64,000 nucleotides of DNA from NCBI GenBank assembly GCA_038250235.1, contig JBBSCO010000008.1, positions 1-64,000 on the forward strand. The letters run 5' to 3'. A model generated the notes under the pieces. That model saw only the letters and a program-made list of their open reading frames with translations, did not search any database and was not told where the DNA came from. The stretch is from JAAUTS01 sp038250235 (GTDB lineage Bacteria; Verrucomicrobiota; Verrucomicrobiia; Methylacidiphilales; JAAUTS01). Within the stretch, counting starts at the first letter, position 1. Every line of letters starts with the position of its first letter. Below are positions 34,390 to 42,180 of the stretch, one piece after another. The position numbers and the translations under genes were made by a program.

Positions 34390-35010
34390 CTACAGCCTTG
34401 GTTCCGGTCGGATAGTTTCTAAATCGACGGGTAACAACACGTTCGTCAGCTTCCAAATAAAAAGGCCTTTTCGGCTCAAAACCAAAGTCACTGGCTGCTT
34501 CTCCTGTTCACCGGTGCTGAACATAAACTCCGTCATCGATTTCCAGGTGAAGCTGCGTTTTTTTCCGGCACTGGAATTCGCTGAAGTATTCGTATTGCCG
34601 CCCGTTGCAGATTGCCCTTCAATCGGTGCCCCCAGTTGCAGATCCAGGTTGGACCGGCCTTGCAGCAGGCGCTCCAAACCTTCGGGTGTCACCAAAAAAT
34701 CCACAGCCTTGTCGGCTAAGGCCGAGCTGAACAATGCCCCCAGAAATGCCCCGGCATCCGTGTTCGCACTGCGCCGTTGCAGGGCTTTCCCCGCATCACC
34801 CTTGAGCTGGATTTTGATGTTTTTCCGGAGTTCCGGAAAATCCACATAGGAGGCCAATCTGCGTGTATCGCCAGCCTCCGCAGCAGCCTTGATATTCCAA
34901 AGCGTGTAATATGGCATTGCAACAGAAACCACCAAAAGCAAGAGGGCCAGAAGCACCCCCGATATCAGAAGAAAACGTTTGTTCAATAAAAGTTCAAAGG
35001 GGCATTTCAT
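34390..35010 (-). CDS. DUF2939 family membrane-anchored protein
   Basis: The 206-residue protein has one N-terminal membrane helix (FLLISGVLLALLLLVVSVAM) followed by the DUF2939 pattern: PYYTLWNIKAAAEAGDTRRL, YVDFPELRKNIKIQL and later TWKSMTEFMFS. The family is of unknown function and is usually an inner-membrane or periplasmic protein. It is convergent with the cNMP-binding gene, 22 nt away. A Ser/Asn/Thr-rich linker lies at about 133-148. Confidence 0.8.
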   Translation of the reverse strand: MKCPFELLLNKRFLLISGVLLALLLLVVSVAMPYYTLWNIKAAAEAGDTRRLASYVDFPELRKNIKIQLKGDAGKALQRRSANTDAGAFLGALFSSALADKAVDFLVTPEGLERLLQGRSNLDLQLGAPIEGQSATGGNTNTSANSSAGKKRSFTWKSMTEFMFSTGEQEKQPVTLVLSRKGLFIWKLTNVLLPVDLETIRPEPRL

Positions 35011-35145
35011 AAAAAATGTTCTTGGCGTTCAAAGTGTTTGCGGGGCTTCCATTCACCGTTACGAATTAAAAACATACAAATATACTAACTAACACAAAAT
35101 AGACAAATCACAGACTTTTACCCCTAGGAAGGAGGTAGACGTTTC

Positions 35146-35199
35146 ATGTGTTGGATTTTCCGGACTCACAATTTTAATTTAAAACGAAAAAAGCCATAA
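35146..35199 (+). CDS. Putative 17-codon ORF behind a perfect Shine-Dalgarno
   Basis: AAGGAGGT at 35129-35136 is a full anti-16S match. It lies 9 nt before an ATG that opens a 17-codon frame, MCWIFRTHNFNLKRKKP, ending in TAA at 35197-35199. A TATACT box at 35081-35086 could be a -10 element, though its -35 is poor. Few genes in the window have such a strong site. The basic C-terminus suggests RNA binding or a leader peptide. I do not recognise it, and it may be untranslated. Confidence 0.35.
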   Translation: MCWIFRTHNFNLKRKKP

Positions 35200-35210
35200 T
35201 CAAGGTAGCC

Positions 35211-35283
35211 TGATCCCACCACGAATCGAACGTGGATCACAAGTTTAGGAAACTCGTGCTCTATCCTTTTGAGCTATGGGACC
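35211..35283 (-). tRNA. tRNA-Arg(CCU)
   Basis: The 73-nt minus-strand cloverleaf has acceptor GGTCCCA paired with TGGGATC (one G-T). The anticodon stem CGAGT/ACTTG encloses loop TTCCTAA, giving anticodon CCT, which reads the Arg codon AGG. The T arm is CCACG-TTCGATT-CGTGG and the discriminator is A. CCA is not encoded. Confidence 0.93.
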
Positions 35284-35295
35284 GAGGAAGTTACC

Positions 35296-35323
35296 ATCTT
35301 AAAAAAGAATCCTTTCCTGAAAA
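35296..35323 (-). promoter_or_regulatory. Candidate sigma-70 promoter of tRNA-Arg
   Basis: On the minus strand TTTTCA (complement of 35318-35323) lies 16 nt before TAAGAT (complement of 35296-35301). The latter ends 12 nt before the tRNA 5' end. Each box matches 4 of 6 consensus bases. The position is right but the score is modest. Confidence 0.35.
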
Positions 35324-35372
35324 GGCTTTTCTCTTCCGCAGCGGATGGAAACTTGGAATTTGAATTTAAGTC

Positions 35373-35984
35373 GTGTTTAAATACCCCATGCCCCTGCCCT
35401 CTCCCCTGTCCCGCTCGTTCTACCAGCGTGACCCCGTCACCTGCGCCCGCGAGCTTATCGGTTGCGAACTCCTTTGGAACAAGACCAGGGGTGTTGTCCT
35501 TGAAACCGAGGCTTATGCCGAATTCGGGGACGAGGCCTGCCACACTTTCCGCCGTCCCTCCGCCCGAAAGTTCATTGCGGAGCATCCCGCCGGAACAGCT
35601 TATGTTTATCTGAACTACGGGATGTATTGGCTGTTTAATGTGCTGGTCAAAAGTCCCCTTTCCAACGGTTTTGTCCTGATCCGCGCCATCGAACCAACCT
35701 CGGGTCGGAGTTTGATGGAACAACGGCGATCCAGCACCAACCTGAAACAACTCTGCTCGGGTCCCGGCAAATTAAGTATGGCTTTTGGTATTCGGGGGTC
35801 GGATCACGGTACAGACCTCTGCGCCAAAGCCTCACGCTGCCTGCTGGCGGCTTCCGGGATCGTCGCGATCCAGGAGGATTGTCGCATCGGCATTTCATCG
35901 GCCCAGGACTATCCCTGGCGTTTTTTGCTGAAAGGTTCGCATCTGGTCAGCGTTCCCTGTCGAAAGCATAAAACGGTCCGATAG
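35373..35984 (+). CDS. mpg: 3-methyladenine DNA glycosylase (Mpg/AAG family)
   Basis: This base-excision repair enzyme removes alkylated purines. The 203-residue protein has the AAG pattern: LIGCELLWNKTRGVVLETEAY, TAYVYLNYGMYWLFNVL, VLIRAIEPTSG, CSGPGKLSMAFGI and the RIGIS segment near the end. A bidirectional terminator follows it. Met at residue 6 is an alternative start. Confidence 0.93.
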   Translation: MFKYPMPLPSPLSRSFYQRDPVTCARELIGCELLWNKTRGVVLETEAYAEFGDEACHTFRRPSARKFIAEHPAGTAYVYLNYGMYWLFNVLVKSPLSNGFVLIRAIEPTSGRSLMEQRRSSTNLKQLCSGPGKLSMAFGIRGSDHGTDLCAKASRCLLAASGIVAIQEDCRIGISSAQDYPWRFLLKGSHLVSVPCRKHKTVR

Positions 35985-36027
35985 CTTATTTCTCCTCCCT
36001 CTGCGTTCTTAAAGATGTGCAGGGCAC

Positions 36028-36058
36028 AAAAAAACCTGCGGGGTTGCCGCAGGTTTTT
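36028..36058. terminator. Bidirectional terminator between mpg and rplS
   Basis: CCTGCGG (36035-36041) pairs with CCGCAGG (36047-36053) over a 5-nt loop, extended by A-T pairs. TTTTT follows on the plus strand, and T-runs follow on the minus strand. The site suits the ends of both convergent genes. Confidence 0.88.
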
Positions 36059-36093
36059 GCAGGATGGAAAGTATCCTGTCTGCCCGAAAAGCT

Positions 36094-36492
36094 TTAGGCT
36101 TTGGAGACTGCTTCTTTCTTTGCTTTGGCAGCAGCCTTGTTGGCAGCAGCGGCGGTCTTGTCCTGTTTGACTTCCATGGCACCTTTTCGTCCACGGAGGT
36201 AGTACAAACGGGAACGGCGGACTTTACCAACGGTTTCCACAACGATTTTCTCAATGTAAGGGGAATGGAGGGGGAACACGCGCTCAACGCCTTCACCGTA
36301 ACTGATACGGCGGACGGTGAAGAGTTCGTTCATGCCGCGGCCTTTGCGGGCAATGACGATTCCTTGGAACTTCTGGATACGTTCCTTATCGCCTTCTTTT
36401 ACACGGGTGGAAATATTCACCGTGTCGCCGATGTTAAACTTCGGCACATCACTTTTCATTTGTTCCTGCTCAATCTTATCAATCAGTTTCAT
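36094..36492 (-). CDS. rplS: 50S ribosomal protein L19
   Basis: L19 lies at the 30S-50S interface. The 132 residues contain FNIGDTVNISTRVKEGDKER, IQKFQGIVIARKGRGMNE and FTVRRISYGEGVERVFPLHS, which are diagnostic. The C-terminal tail of about 30 residues is Ala/Lys-rich. It follows trmD by 27 nt at the end of the gmhA-ffh-rpsP-khpA-trmD run. Confidence 0.97.
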   Translation of the reverse strand: MKLIDKIEQEQMKSDVPKFNIGDTVNISTRVKEGDKERIQKFQGIVIARKGRGMNELFTVRRISYGEGVERVFPLHSPYIEKIVVETVGKVRRSRLYYLRGRKGAMEVKQDKTAAAANKAAAKAKKEAVSKA

Positions 36493-36519
36493 AAACTTTA
36501 TCCTGTCCTTCTTCGTTCA

Positions 36520-37197
36520 TCATTCAGACTGCTGGCGACGCTCCCGCGTTCGCTTCCCGGCCTGTTCTTTTCTCCAGGCGGCAATGGCCGCATGGTTTCC
36601 CTGCATTAAAATGTCCGGCACTGCTTTGCCCCTGAACTCGGCCGGCCGCGTGTATTGCGGGCCTTCCAGTTCCTCCTCCAAGGCAAACGATTCGGTTTGC
36701 GATGACTCGTCATTCCCCAAAACACCGGGAATGAGCCGGATCACCGCGTCCATGACAATCAGGGCGGCGATCGTTCCGTTGGTCAGGACGTAATCGCCGA
36801 TGGATAATTCCTCGTCGATCCAGCCCTCACGCACCCGTTCGTCGATGCCCTCATAATGTCCGCTGACAAAGATCAATCGTGGCTCCAGCGCCAGGCGCCT
36901 GGCCACGGCCTGGTCAAACTTTCGCCCTTCCGGCGTCAGATAAATGACGCGTCCGGGTTCCGGTTCCAAGCTGCGTGTGTGCTCAATGGCTTCCACCAGC
37001 GGCTCACACTTCATCACCATCCCGGGTCCGCCTCCAAAGGGCCTGTCATCGACCGTCCGATGTTTGTCCTTCGCAAAATCACGGATGTTGATCTGCCGGA
37101 CTGAAACCAAATTCTGTTTCTGGGCCCGGTCCAGGATGCTGGTCCCCAAGGGGCTTTCCAGCATCTCCGGAAACAAGGTCAACACGTCGATCTTCAC
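36520..37197 (-). CDS. trmD: tRNA (guanine-N1)-methyltransferase
   Basis: TrmD uses S-adenosylmethionine to methylate G37 of tRNAs, which prevents frameshifting. The 225 residues start MKIDVLTLFPEML and show the trefoil-knot motifs RPFGGGPGMVMK, VIYLTPEGRKFDQ, LIFVSGHYEGIDERV and SIGDYVLTNG. It starts 4 nt after khpA. The length is near normal. Confidence 0.97.
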   Translation of the reverse strand: MKIDVLTLFPEMLESPLGTSILDRAQKQNLVSVRQINIRDFAKDKHRTVDDRPFGGGPGMVMKCEPLVEAIEHTRSLEPEPGRVIYLTPEGRKFDQAVARRLALEPRLIFVSGHYEGIDERVREGWIDEELSIGDYVLTNGTIAALIVMDAVIRLIPGVLGNDESSQTESFALEEELEGPQYTRPAEFRGKAVPDILMQGNHAAIAAWRKEQAGKRTRERRQQSE

Positions 37198-37201
37198 CGA
37201 A

Positions 37202-37441
37202 CTACGCGCCTGCCTCGTCCATCACTTCCACTACAATACGTTTTCCAGACTTGCTGGCCGAGTTCAACAGGTTCCGGATCGCACCAATGGTGCGGCCCTT
37301 TTTCCCGATAACCCGTCCGATGTCTGCCGGATTCAGTCGGATTTTATAGGAGACGGTCCCTTCGGTTTCCGTTTCCTGCACATCGACTTCCTCCGCATAC
37401 TGGACCAGCGACGAAACCACAAATTCTACGAAATATTTCAT
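37202..37441 (-). CDS. khpA: KH-domain RNA-binding protein
   Basis: The 79-residue product is a single KH domain with the GxxG loop in ADIGRVIGKKGRTIGAIRNLL. KhpA-type proteins bind RNA and in some bacteria pair with KhpB in sRNA and cell-division control. It sits between rpsP and trmD, 4 nt before trmD. The rimM gene usually found here is absent. Confidence 0.93.
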   Translation of the reverse strand: MKYFVEFVVSSLVQYAEEVDVQETETEGTVSYKIRLNPADIGRVIGKKGRTIGAIRNLLNSASKSGKRIVVEVMDEAGA

Positions 37442-37487
37442 AGAGTTTTGTGGTTGAAATCTTCCGTCCGCGACCTGCTCTGACGGC

Positions 37488-37745
37488 TTAAGCCGCAGCA
37501 GCAGTGGTCTTCTTCGCTTTCTTGATCAGGGTCTTGACGGTATCCGTGGCACGTGCGCCCTGGCTTAGCCAGTACTCGACACGATCCAACTTGAGCGGGG
37601 ATTCCTGATTCTTGCCGACGGGGTCATAGGAACCCAGCAGCTCGATGAATTTCCCATCACGGGCGCGGGCTTTGTCCGCCACCACAATACGGTAGAAGGG
37701 ACGATTTTTTGTCCCTTCACGACGAAGTCTAATTACTGTTGCCAT
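37488..37745 (-). CDS. rpsP: 30S ribosomal protein S16
   Basis: S16 is an early 30S assembly protein. The 85 residues include VIRLRREGTKNRPFYRIVVAD, FIELLGSYDPVGK and the RVEYWLSQGARATDTVKTLIK segment. It lies 21 nt after ffh and 46 nt before khpA. Confidence 0.97.
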   Translation of the reverse strand: MATVIRLRREGTKNRPFYRIVVADKARARDGKFIELLGSYDPVGKNQESPLKLDRVEYWLSQGARATDTVKTLIKKAKKTTAAAA

Positions 37746-37766
37746 ACTTGTTTCCTCATTCTTTCG

Positions 37767-39098
37767 CTAAAACTGAAAGTTCCGGCTTCCCAGGAGCTTT
37801 TTCAGCTTGTTCTCCTGATTCCCACCGCGGGTCAGTTTGCCCATCATTTTCTTCATTCCCTGAAAGCGCTGCAACAGCTGGTTCACCTCTGTCACACTTG
37901 TTCCGCTTCCTGCAGCTATGCGCTGCCGACGTTTGGCGTTAAGAACTTCCGGCTTTCTCCGCTCCTGTTTGGTCATGGAGCAGATGATCGCTTCAGTCTG
38001 TTTCAACACTTTCTCGTCCAAAGATAAATTTTGCATACTACTTGCCCCAGGGATCATGCCAAGCAGATTTTGCAAAGGACCCAACTTTTTTAGCTGTTTC
38101 ATCTGGTCCATGAAGTCCTGCAGGTCAAAAGAGTTCGATTTTAGCTTGGCTTCCATCCGCGCGGCATCTTCCAGGTTGATCTCTTCGGTGACCTTCTGGG
38201 CCAAGCCGTAAAGATCTCCCATGCCCAGAAGTCGCTTGACCAATCTTTCAGGCATGAATGGCTCAAATTGATCCGTCCTCTCGCCCGTTCCCAAGAACTT
38301 GATCGGAGCTCCGCTGACCGCATGCAACGAGAAAGCTGCCCCCCCTCGCGCATCTCCATCAAACTTCGATAAAACCAAGCCTGTCAGGGACATAGCTTTC
38401 TTGAAAGCATCGGCAATCTCCACCGCCGCCTGCCCCATGGCCGCATCTGCCACGAGCAACGCTTCCTCAGGTTGGATCAGCTCGGCACACTCCTTGAGTT
38501 CGCCCAGAAGCTCCTCGTTCACATCCGTTCGTCCGGCCAAATCGTAGACGGTAACGGTGTAGTTGCCTTCAATTGCCCGGTTCAACGCAGCTTTCAGGTG
38601 TTGCTGTAAAGTAAGTCCCGCTTCGGGAGCCAATACATCCACTCCGGCCTGAGCCCCAAGGGTTTGCAACTGCTTCACCGCCGCCGGACGGGTCAAATCA
38701 CCCGCCACCAAAAGAACCTTCTCCTTTTCTGCCTTGAGGTAAACTGCCAATTTCCCCGCCGTAGTCGTTTTCCCGGCTCCGTTCAACCCGCAAAGAGCTA
38801 TTTTCAGGGGCCGCTTGCCGTTAAGCTCCAAATCCCCCTCACCCAGAAGGCGGATCATCTCGTCATGGACAATTTTAACAAAAAGATCCCCGGGCCGGAT
38901 ACTGGACTGTACTTCCTCACCCAAAGCCTGTTCCTTCACCCGGTCGCAGAACTCTTTGGTGACCTTATAATTCACATCCGCCGCCAGCATCGCCAGACGG
39001 ACTTCCCGAAGGGCTTCCGAGACATTGCTCTCGGAAAGTTTCCCGTAACCCCTCAGGATTTTGAATACCCCCTGCAATTTGTCACCCAGTAAACTCAT
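37767..39098 (-). CDS. ffh: Signal recognition particle protein Ffh, divergent G domain
   Basis: Ffh binds signal peptides and 4.5S RNA and delivers nascent membrane proteins to FtsY and SecY. The 443 residues comprise N, G and M domains. G1 is GLNGAGKTTT (104-113), G4 is SKFDGDARGGAA, the closing loop is GTGERTDQFEPF and the M domain includes LGPLQNLLGMIPG. G3 reads DLAGR (186-190) instead of the usual DTAGR. G1 has Ala where Ser or Gly is common, and the usual DP pair after G2 is not evident. It is otherwise full length and lies 10 nt after gmhA. Confidence 0.93.
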   Translation of the reverse strand: MSLLGDKLQGVFKILRGYGKLSESNVSEALREVRLAMLAADVNYKVTKEFCDRVKEQALGEEVQSSIRPGDLFVKIVHDEMIRLLGEGDLELNGKRPLKIALCGLNGAGKTTTAGKLAVYLKAEKEKVLLVAGDLTRPAAVKQLQTLGAQAGVDVLAPEAGLTLQQHLKAALNRAIEGNYTVTVYDLAGRTDVNEELLGELKECAELIQPEEALLVADAAMGQAAVEIADAFKKAMSLTGLVLSKFDGDARGGAAFSLHAVSGAPIKFLGTGERTDQFEPFMPERLVKRLLGMGDLYGLAQKVTEEINLEDAARMEAKLKSNSFDLQDFMDQMKQLKKLGPLQNLLGMIPGASSMQNLSLDEKVLKQTEAIICSMTKQERRKPEVLNAKRRQRIAAGSGTSVTEVNQLLQRFQGMKKMMGKLTRGGNQENKLKKLLGSRNFQF

Positions 39099-39108
39099 AA
39101 ACTAAAAC

Positions 39109-39675
39109 TCAGACGGCCGGGAATTGTTCCTCAATCTCTTCCATGATCACATGCAGAAGCCATGTATGGATTTCCTGAATGCGGGCGGTATTCGAGCTGG
39201 GAATAACAAGGGTATAATCAGCCATTGCCTTCCCTTGGCCACCGTCCTTGCCTGTGAGAAGGATTGTAAACAGGCCTTTGGCTTTGGCTGTGCCCAGGGC
39301 CTGAAGGATGTTCCCGGAATTCCCGCTGGTACTGAAGGCCACCAGGATGTCCCCCGCTTTGCCCAAGGCTTCCAGCTGACGGGCATAGACATAATCAAAA
39401 TTCCAGTCATTGGCGATACAGGTGATGGCCGTCACGTCGGCATTGAGGCAGACGGCGGGAAGGGCCCGGCGATTACTTCGGTAGCGCCCCACCAGTTCTT
39501 CACAGAGATGCAGGGCATCCGAGGCGCTTCCCCCGTTCCCGCAGGCAAAAACCGTGTTTCCTTTCTGAAAGCAGGAGGTGAACAAAGGGAGCAGGGCTTC
39601 CACCTGTGGTAAAAGTTGTTCCATTTTGACAGCAAGCTCTTGTAACTCTTTCAGTTGCACTTTAAGATCAGCCAT
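39109..39675 (-). CDS. gmhA: Phosphoheptose isomerase (SIS domain)
   Basis: GmhA converts sedoheptulose 7-phosphate to heptose 7-phosphate for lipopolysaccharide inner core. The 188-residue SIS protein shows CGNGGSASDALHLCEELVGRY, NADVTAITCIANDWNFDYVY, STSGNSGNILQAL, LLTGKDGG and TARIQEIHTWLLHVI, all typical of GmhA. I chose the ATG at 39673-39675. The frame stays open 72 codons upstream, but that part has no family similarity. DiaA-type proteins are the alternative. It heads the ffh run and is divergent from the LptF-like gene. Confidence 0.85.
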   Translation of the reverse strand: MADLKVQLKELQELAVKMEQLLPQVEALLPLFTSCFQKGNTVFACGNGGSASDALHLCEELVGRYRSNRRALPAVCLNADVTAITCIANDWNFDYVYARQLEALGKAGDILVAFSTSGNSGNILQALGTAKAKGLFTILLTGKDGGQGKAMADYTLVIPSSNTARIQEIHTWLLHVIMEEIEEQFPAV

Positions 39676-39797
39676 AAAACAAGAATCTATCGCATGACCT
39701 CTTTCCCTGCCAGTCCTTTCATCGAATCCAATGAGGATTCGAAAGTATCCGGACTCCACTTTCAATTGACCCCCGTAAACTATGCTCTTGGCTGAAG

Positions 39798-39839
39798 AAG
39801 TTCGCTCTTCGCTTTCTTTGCGTCCTTCTGTTAAAGTCT
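39798..39839 (-). repeat. Degenerate copy of the AACGCAAAGACGC-type dispersed repeat
   Basis: The plus strand reads TTCGCTTTCTTTGCGTCC and then TTAAAG. That is a weak minus-orientation match to the repeat at 40997-41027. It lies in the gmhA/lptF-like divergent gap. Confidence 0.35.
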
Positions 39840-39857
39840 CCTCTCTAGAATCCAGGC

Positions 39858-40985
39858 ATGAAAATTCTCGATCGTTACCTTCTGATCTCACTTCTTCTGC
39901 CCTTTATCTTCTGCCTGGGCTGCTTCTTCTGCCTTTGGATCATCTTTGATCTTTTTGACATCGTGGGTGACCTGGTGAAAGCCAAGGCCTCCCCTTGGTT
40001 CATCATCCAGTATTACGGAGTGCAGGTTCCACGGGTCGCCCAGATCATTCTGCCACCCTCTTTTTTCTTCAGCTGTGTCTATCTCCTGGCCTACATGTCA
40101 GCCCGCAGGGAACTCGTCGCCACCATGGCTGCCGGACTCAGTCTCACCCGGATTGCCATCCCCTTTTTCGTTTTCTCCCTTTTCGTCAGCACTCTCCAAT
40201 ACGCACTCTACTTCGACCTGACACCCGGCTCTAAAAAACGGGTGGATGCACTGGAAAACAGCCTGCACCATCGGACCGAGGCCAAGGACATCTTCCAGAA
40301 AGTCCTCTACAAGAATCCCACCAACGGCACCATGTGGTTTATCTCTGAAATCAATGTTAGTGATGGAACCTTCAAGCAGGCCGAAATCCTGAGCATTGAC
40401 GAAATTGGACGTGATAAAGAAAAATGGTTTGTTGCCCGTGGCACTTTCAAGGAAAAGTACTGGGACCTGTTCAATATCCGCAAAGTCAGCTTCAAATCCG
40501 ACGGCTCCGCACACCCTCCCCAGGATTTGGATCAGTTGGATGCACTCTTCCTGACGGAAAGCCCTGAACAGCTGGTGGCCACTCTCCGTCCGCCGGAACA
40601 ATTCCCCTGGATCGAACTCTACCGCTTCACGCACGCGAAATACCGACCCTCACCGAACCGTATGGCACCTTATCAGATGGAATACTTCTACCGCATGACC
40701 TATCCCCTTGTTTCACCCATCCTGTGCCTCTTCGCCTTTGCTTTCGCCATCTCCTTCGAACGCCATGCCAGAACCAGTTCTCTCATGGCCTGCCTTCTTG
40801 TGCTCTTCGGATTGCTGATCAGCCTCAACATTTCCGTGGCTCTGGGAAATGGTAAACGTCTGGATCCCGCCCTGGCCGCATGGTCCACTATTCTACTTTT
40901 CGGCGCGGCCGGTCTCTGGCTCTTCGCCAATAAAGTCGGCTGGATCTGGGAAGCCACTTCCGCCTTCAAAAAAGCCAAAGCCTGA
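39858..40985 (+). CDS. LptF/LptG family lipopolysaccharide export permease
   Basis: This is an inner-membrane subunit of the LptB2FG machine that extracts lipopolysaccharide. The 375 residues start MKILDRYLLISLLLPFIFCL and have three N-terminal helices. A soluble periplasmic beta-jellyroll region (about 130-265) follows, then three C-terminal helices with VSPILCLFAFAFAISFERH. The family pattern YLLISLLLPF is clear. Whether it is LptF or LptG cannot be decided. The partner gene is not adjacent. Confidence 0.88.
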   Translation: MKILDRYLLISLLLPFIFCLGCFFCLWIIFDLFDIVGDLVKAKASPWFIIQYYGVQVPRVAQIILPPSFFFSCVYLLAYMSARRELVATMAAGLSLTRIAIPFFVFSLFVSTLQYALYFDLTPGSKKRVDALENSLHHRTEAKDIFQKVLYKNPTNGTMWFISEINVSDGTFKQAEILSIDEIGRDKEKWFVARGTFKEKYWDLFNIRKVSFKSDGSAHPPQDLDQLDALFLTESPEQLVATLRPPEQFPWIELYRFTHAKYRPSPNRMAPYQMEYFYRMTYPLVSPILCLFAFAFAISFERHARTSSLMACLLVLFGLLISLNISVALGNGKRLDPALAAWSTILLFGAAGLWLFANKVGWIWEATSAFKKAKA

Positions 40986-40996
40986 TTTCAGAATTT

Positions 40997-41027
40997 TTAA
41001 CGCCAAGACGCCAAGGCGCAGAGACGC
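40997..41027 (+). repeat. AACGCCAAGACGCCAAGGCGC-type dispersed repeat
   Basis: Starting at TTAACGCC, this is a clear copy of a short repeat also seen at 41183-41198 (opposite strand), 39798-39839 (weak) and 63941-63983. Read through in frame it would encode NAKTPRRRDA-like peptides, a mark of non-coding read-through. No gene is assigned. Confidence 0.55.
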
Positions 41028-41182
41028 TATCTGAGAAGAAACGTGCTCTCTTTTGAAGTCCTACACCTTCAGGGCTTTCTTGTAAATCAGCCTTAAAATT
41101 TAGAAGTCTTAACTTGCGTCTTAAACCCTTGCCTCTGCTATCGCAGCTGGATGAGCAGACGTATAATTGCCTCCTAAGTGTT

Positions 41183-41198
41183 GCGTCTTTGCGTTAAA
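41183..41198 (-). repeat. Short inverted copy of the same dispersed repeat
   Basis: GCGTCTTTGCGTTAAA is the reverse complement of the core of the 40997-41027 copy. The two lie in inverted orientation about 155 nt apart, with no gene between them. Confidence 0.5.
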
Positions 41199-41264
41199 TT
41201 CCTCATTTCCTTCCTTAAAATCTTGCCAGCCGCGTCCATTGTCCGGACACTCGTCGCCTATCAC

Positions 41265-41346
41265 GGGCTCGTGGTGAAATTGGCAGACACGACAGATTTA
41301 GGATCTGTTGCCGCAAGGCGTGTGGGTTCAAGTCCCTCCGGGCCCA
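41265..41346 (+). tRNA. tRNA-Leu(UAG)
   Basis: The 82-nt class II tRNA has acceptor GGGCTCG paired with CGGGCCC (one T-G). The anticodon stem ACAGA/TCTGT encloses TTTAGGA, giving anticodon TAG, which reads CUA. A variable arm with GCCGCAAGGC follows. The T loop is TTCAAGT with one mismatch in its stem. The discriminator is A and CCA is not encoded. Confidence 0.93.
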
Positions 41347-41418
41347 TTCGACCTTTCCCTCTGAAAACCACGGATCAACACGGATTTTTTGAAAGAAATT
41401 TCAACCCGAATCTCCTCC

Positions 41419-42180
41419 ATGTCTTCCTCTGACAAACATTCCCGAACCCTTCATCTCCTTAGCTTTCTGTCGGCACTGAGCTTCCTGGGCCTTCTCTTGT
41501 ACCTTGCCTTCCTCCAACTCCATATGGAATGGAATTGGCAATCCCTCCTCCCTTACTGGCCCAAATTCTTGCAGGGACTTTGGGTCACCATCTGGGTTTC
41601 AGCTGCTGCCATGATCCTCAGCCTGGCCATCGGCCTCATCACCGCCCTCATCCGCCGCCAACCCTTCCTGCCCCTGCGTTACCTCTCGCTCATTTACACG
41701 GAAGTCATCCGGGGCACCCCCCTCCTTGTCCAAATCCTGATTTTTTTCTACGTGGTCGCCGACGCAGCAGGACTGCAAAACCGTTACATCGCCGGCATCC
41801 TCATCCTCTCCCTCTTCAGCGGTGCTTATCTCTCCGAAATCATACGCGCGGGAATCGAGAGCATCAGTGCCTCACAGATCGAATCCGCCCGCGCTATCGG
41901 GCTGACTCCGCTACAAATCTACCGCCACGTCGTTTTCCCCCAGGCCCTCCGCCAATCCCTTCCCGCCATGGCCGGACAGTTCGCCTCCCTGATCAAGGAT
42001 TCCTCGCTCCTATCCATCATCTCCATCAGCGAAATCACCCTGAATGCCCAGGAAATCAATTCCTTCACCTACAGCACGCTTGAATCCTATTTGCCCTTGG
42101 CCGCCGCTTATCTGTTGCTGACACTGCCCATCATGTGGTGGTCCAGAACCCTCGAGAAACAATTCAGTTATGAAACTTGA
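41419..42180 (+). CDS. Polar amino acid ABC transporter permease (HisM/GlnP type)
   Basis: This inner-membrane permease has 253 residues from the ATG at 41419. A TTG 10 codons upstream is possible but lacks a clear ribosome-binding site. It has about five helices. The family region is LWVTIWVSAAAMILSLAIG, then EVIRGTPLLVQI, and the ATPase-contact EAA loop is ESARAIGLTPLQIYRHVVFPQ. The substrate is probably a polar amino acid. No solute-binding protein gene is adjacent. It overlaps the ATPase gene by 11 nt. Confidence 0.9.
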   Translation: MSSSDKHSRTLHLLSFLSALSFLGLLLYLAFLQLHMEWNWQSLLPYWPKFLQGLWVTIWVSAAAMILSLAIGLITALIRRQPFLPLRYLSLIYTEVIRGTPLLVQILIFFYVVADAAGLQNRYIAGILILSLFSGAYLSEIIRAGIESISASQIESARAIGLTPLQIYRHVVFPQALRQSLPAMAGQFASLIKDSSLLSIISISEITLNAQEINSFTYSTLESYLPLAAAYLLLTLPIMWWSRTLEKQFSYET

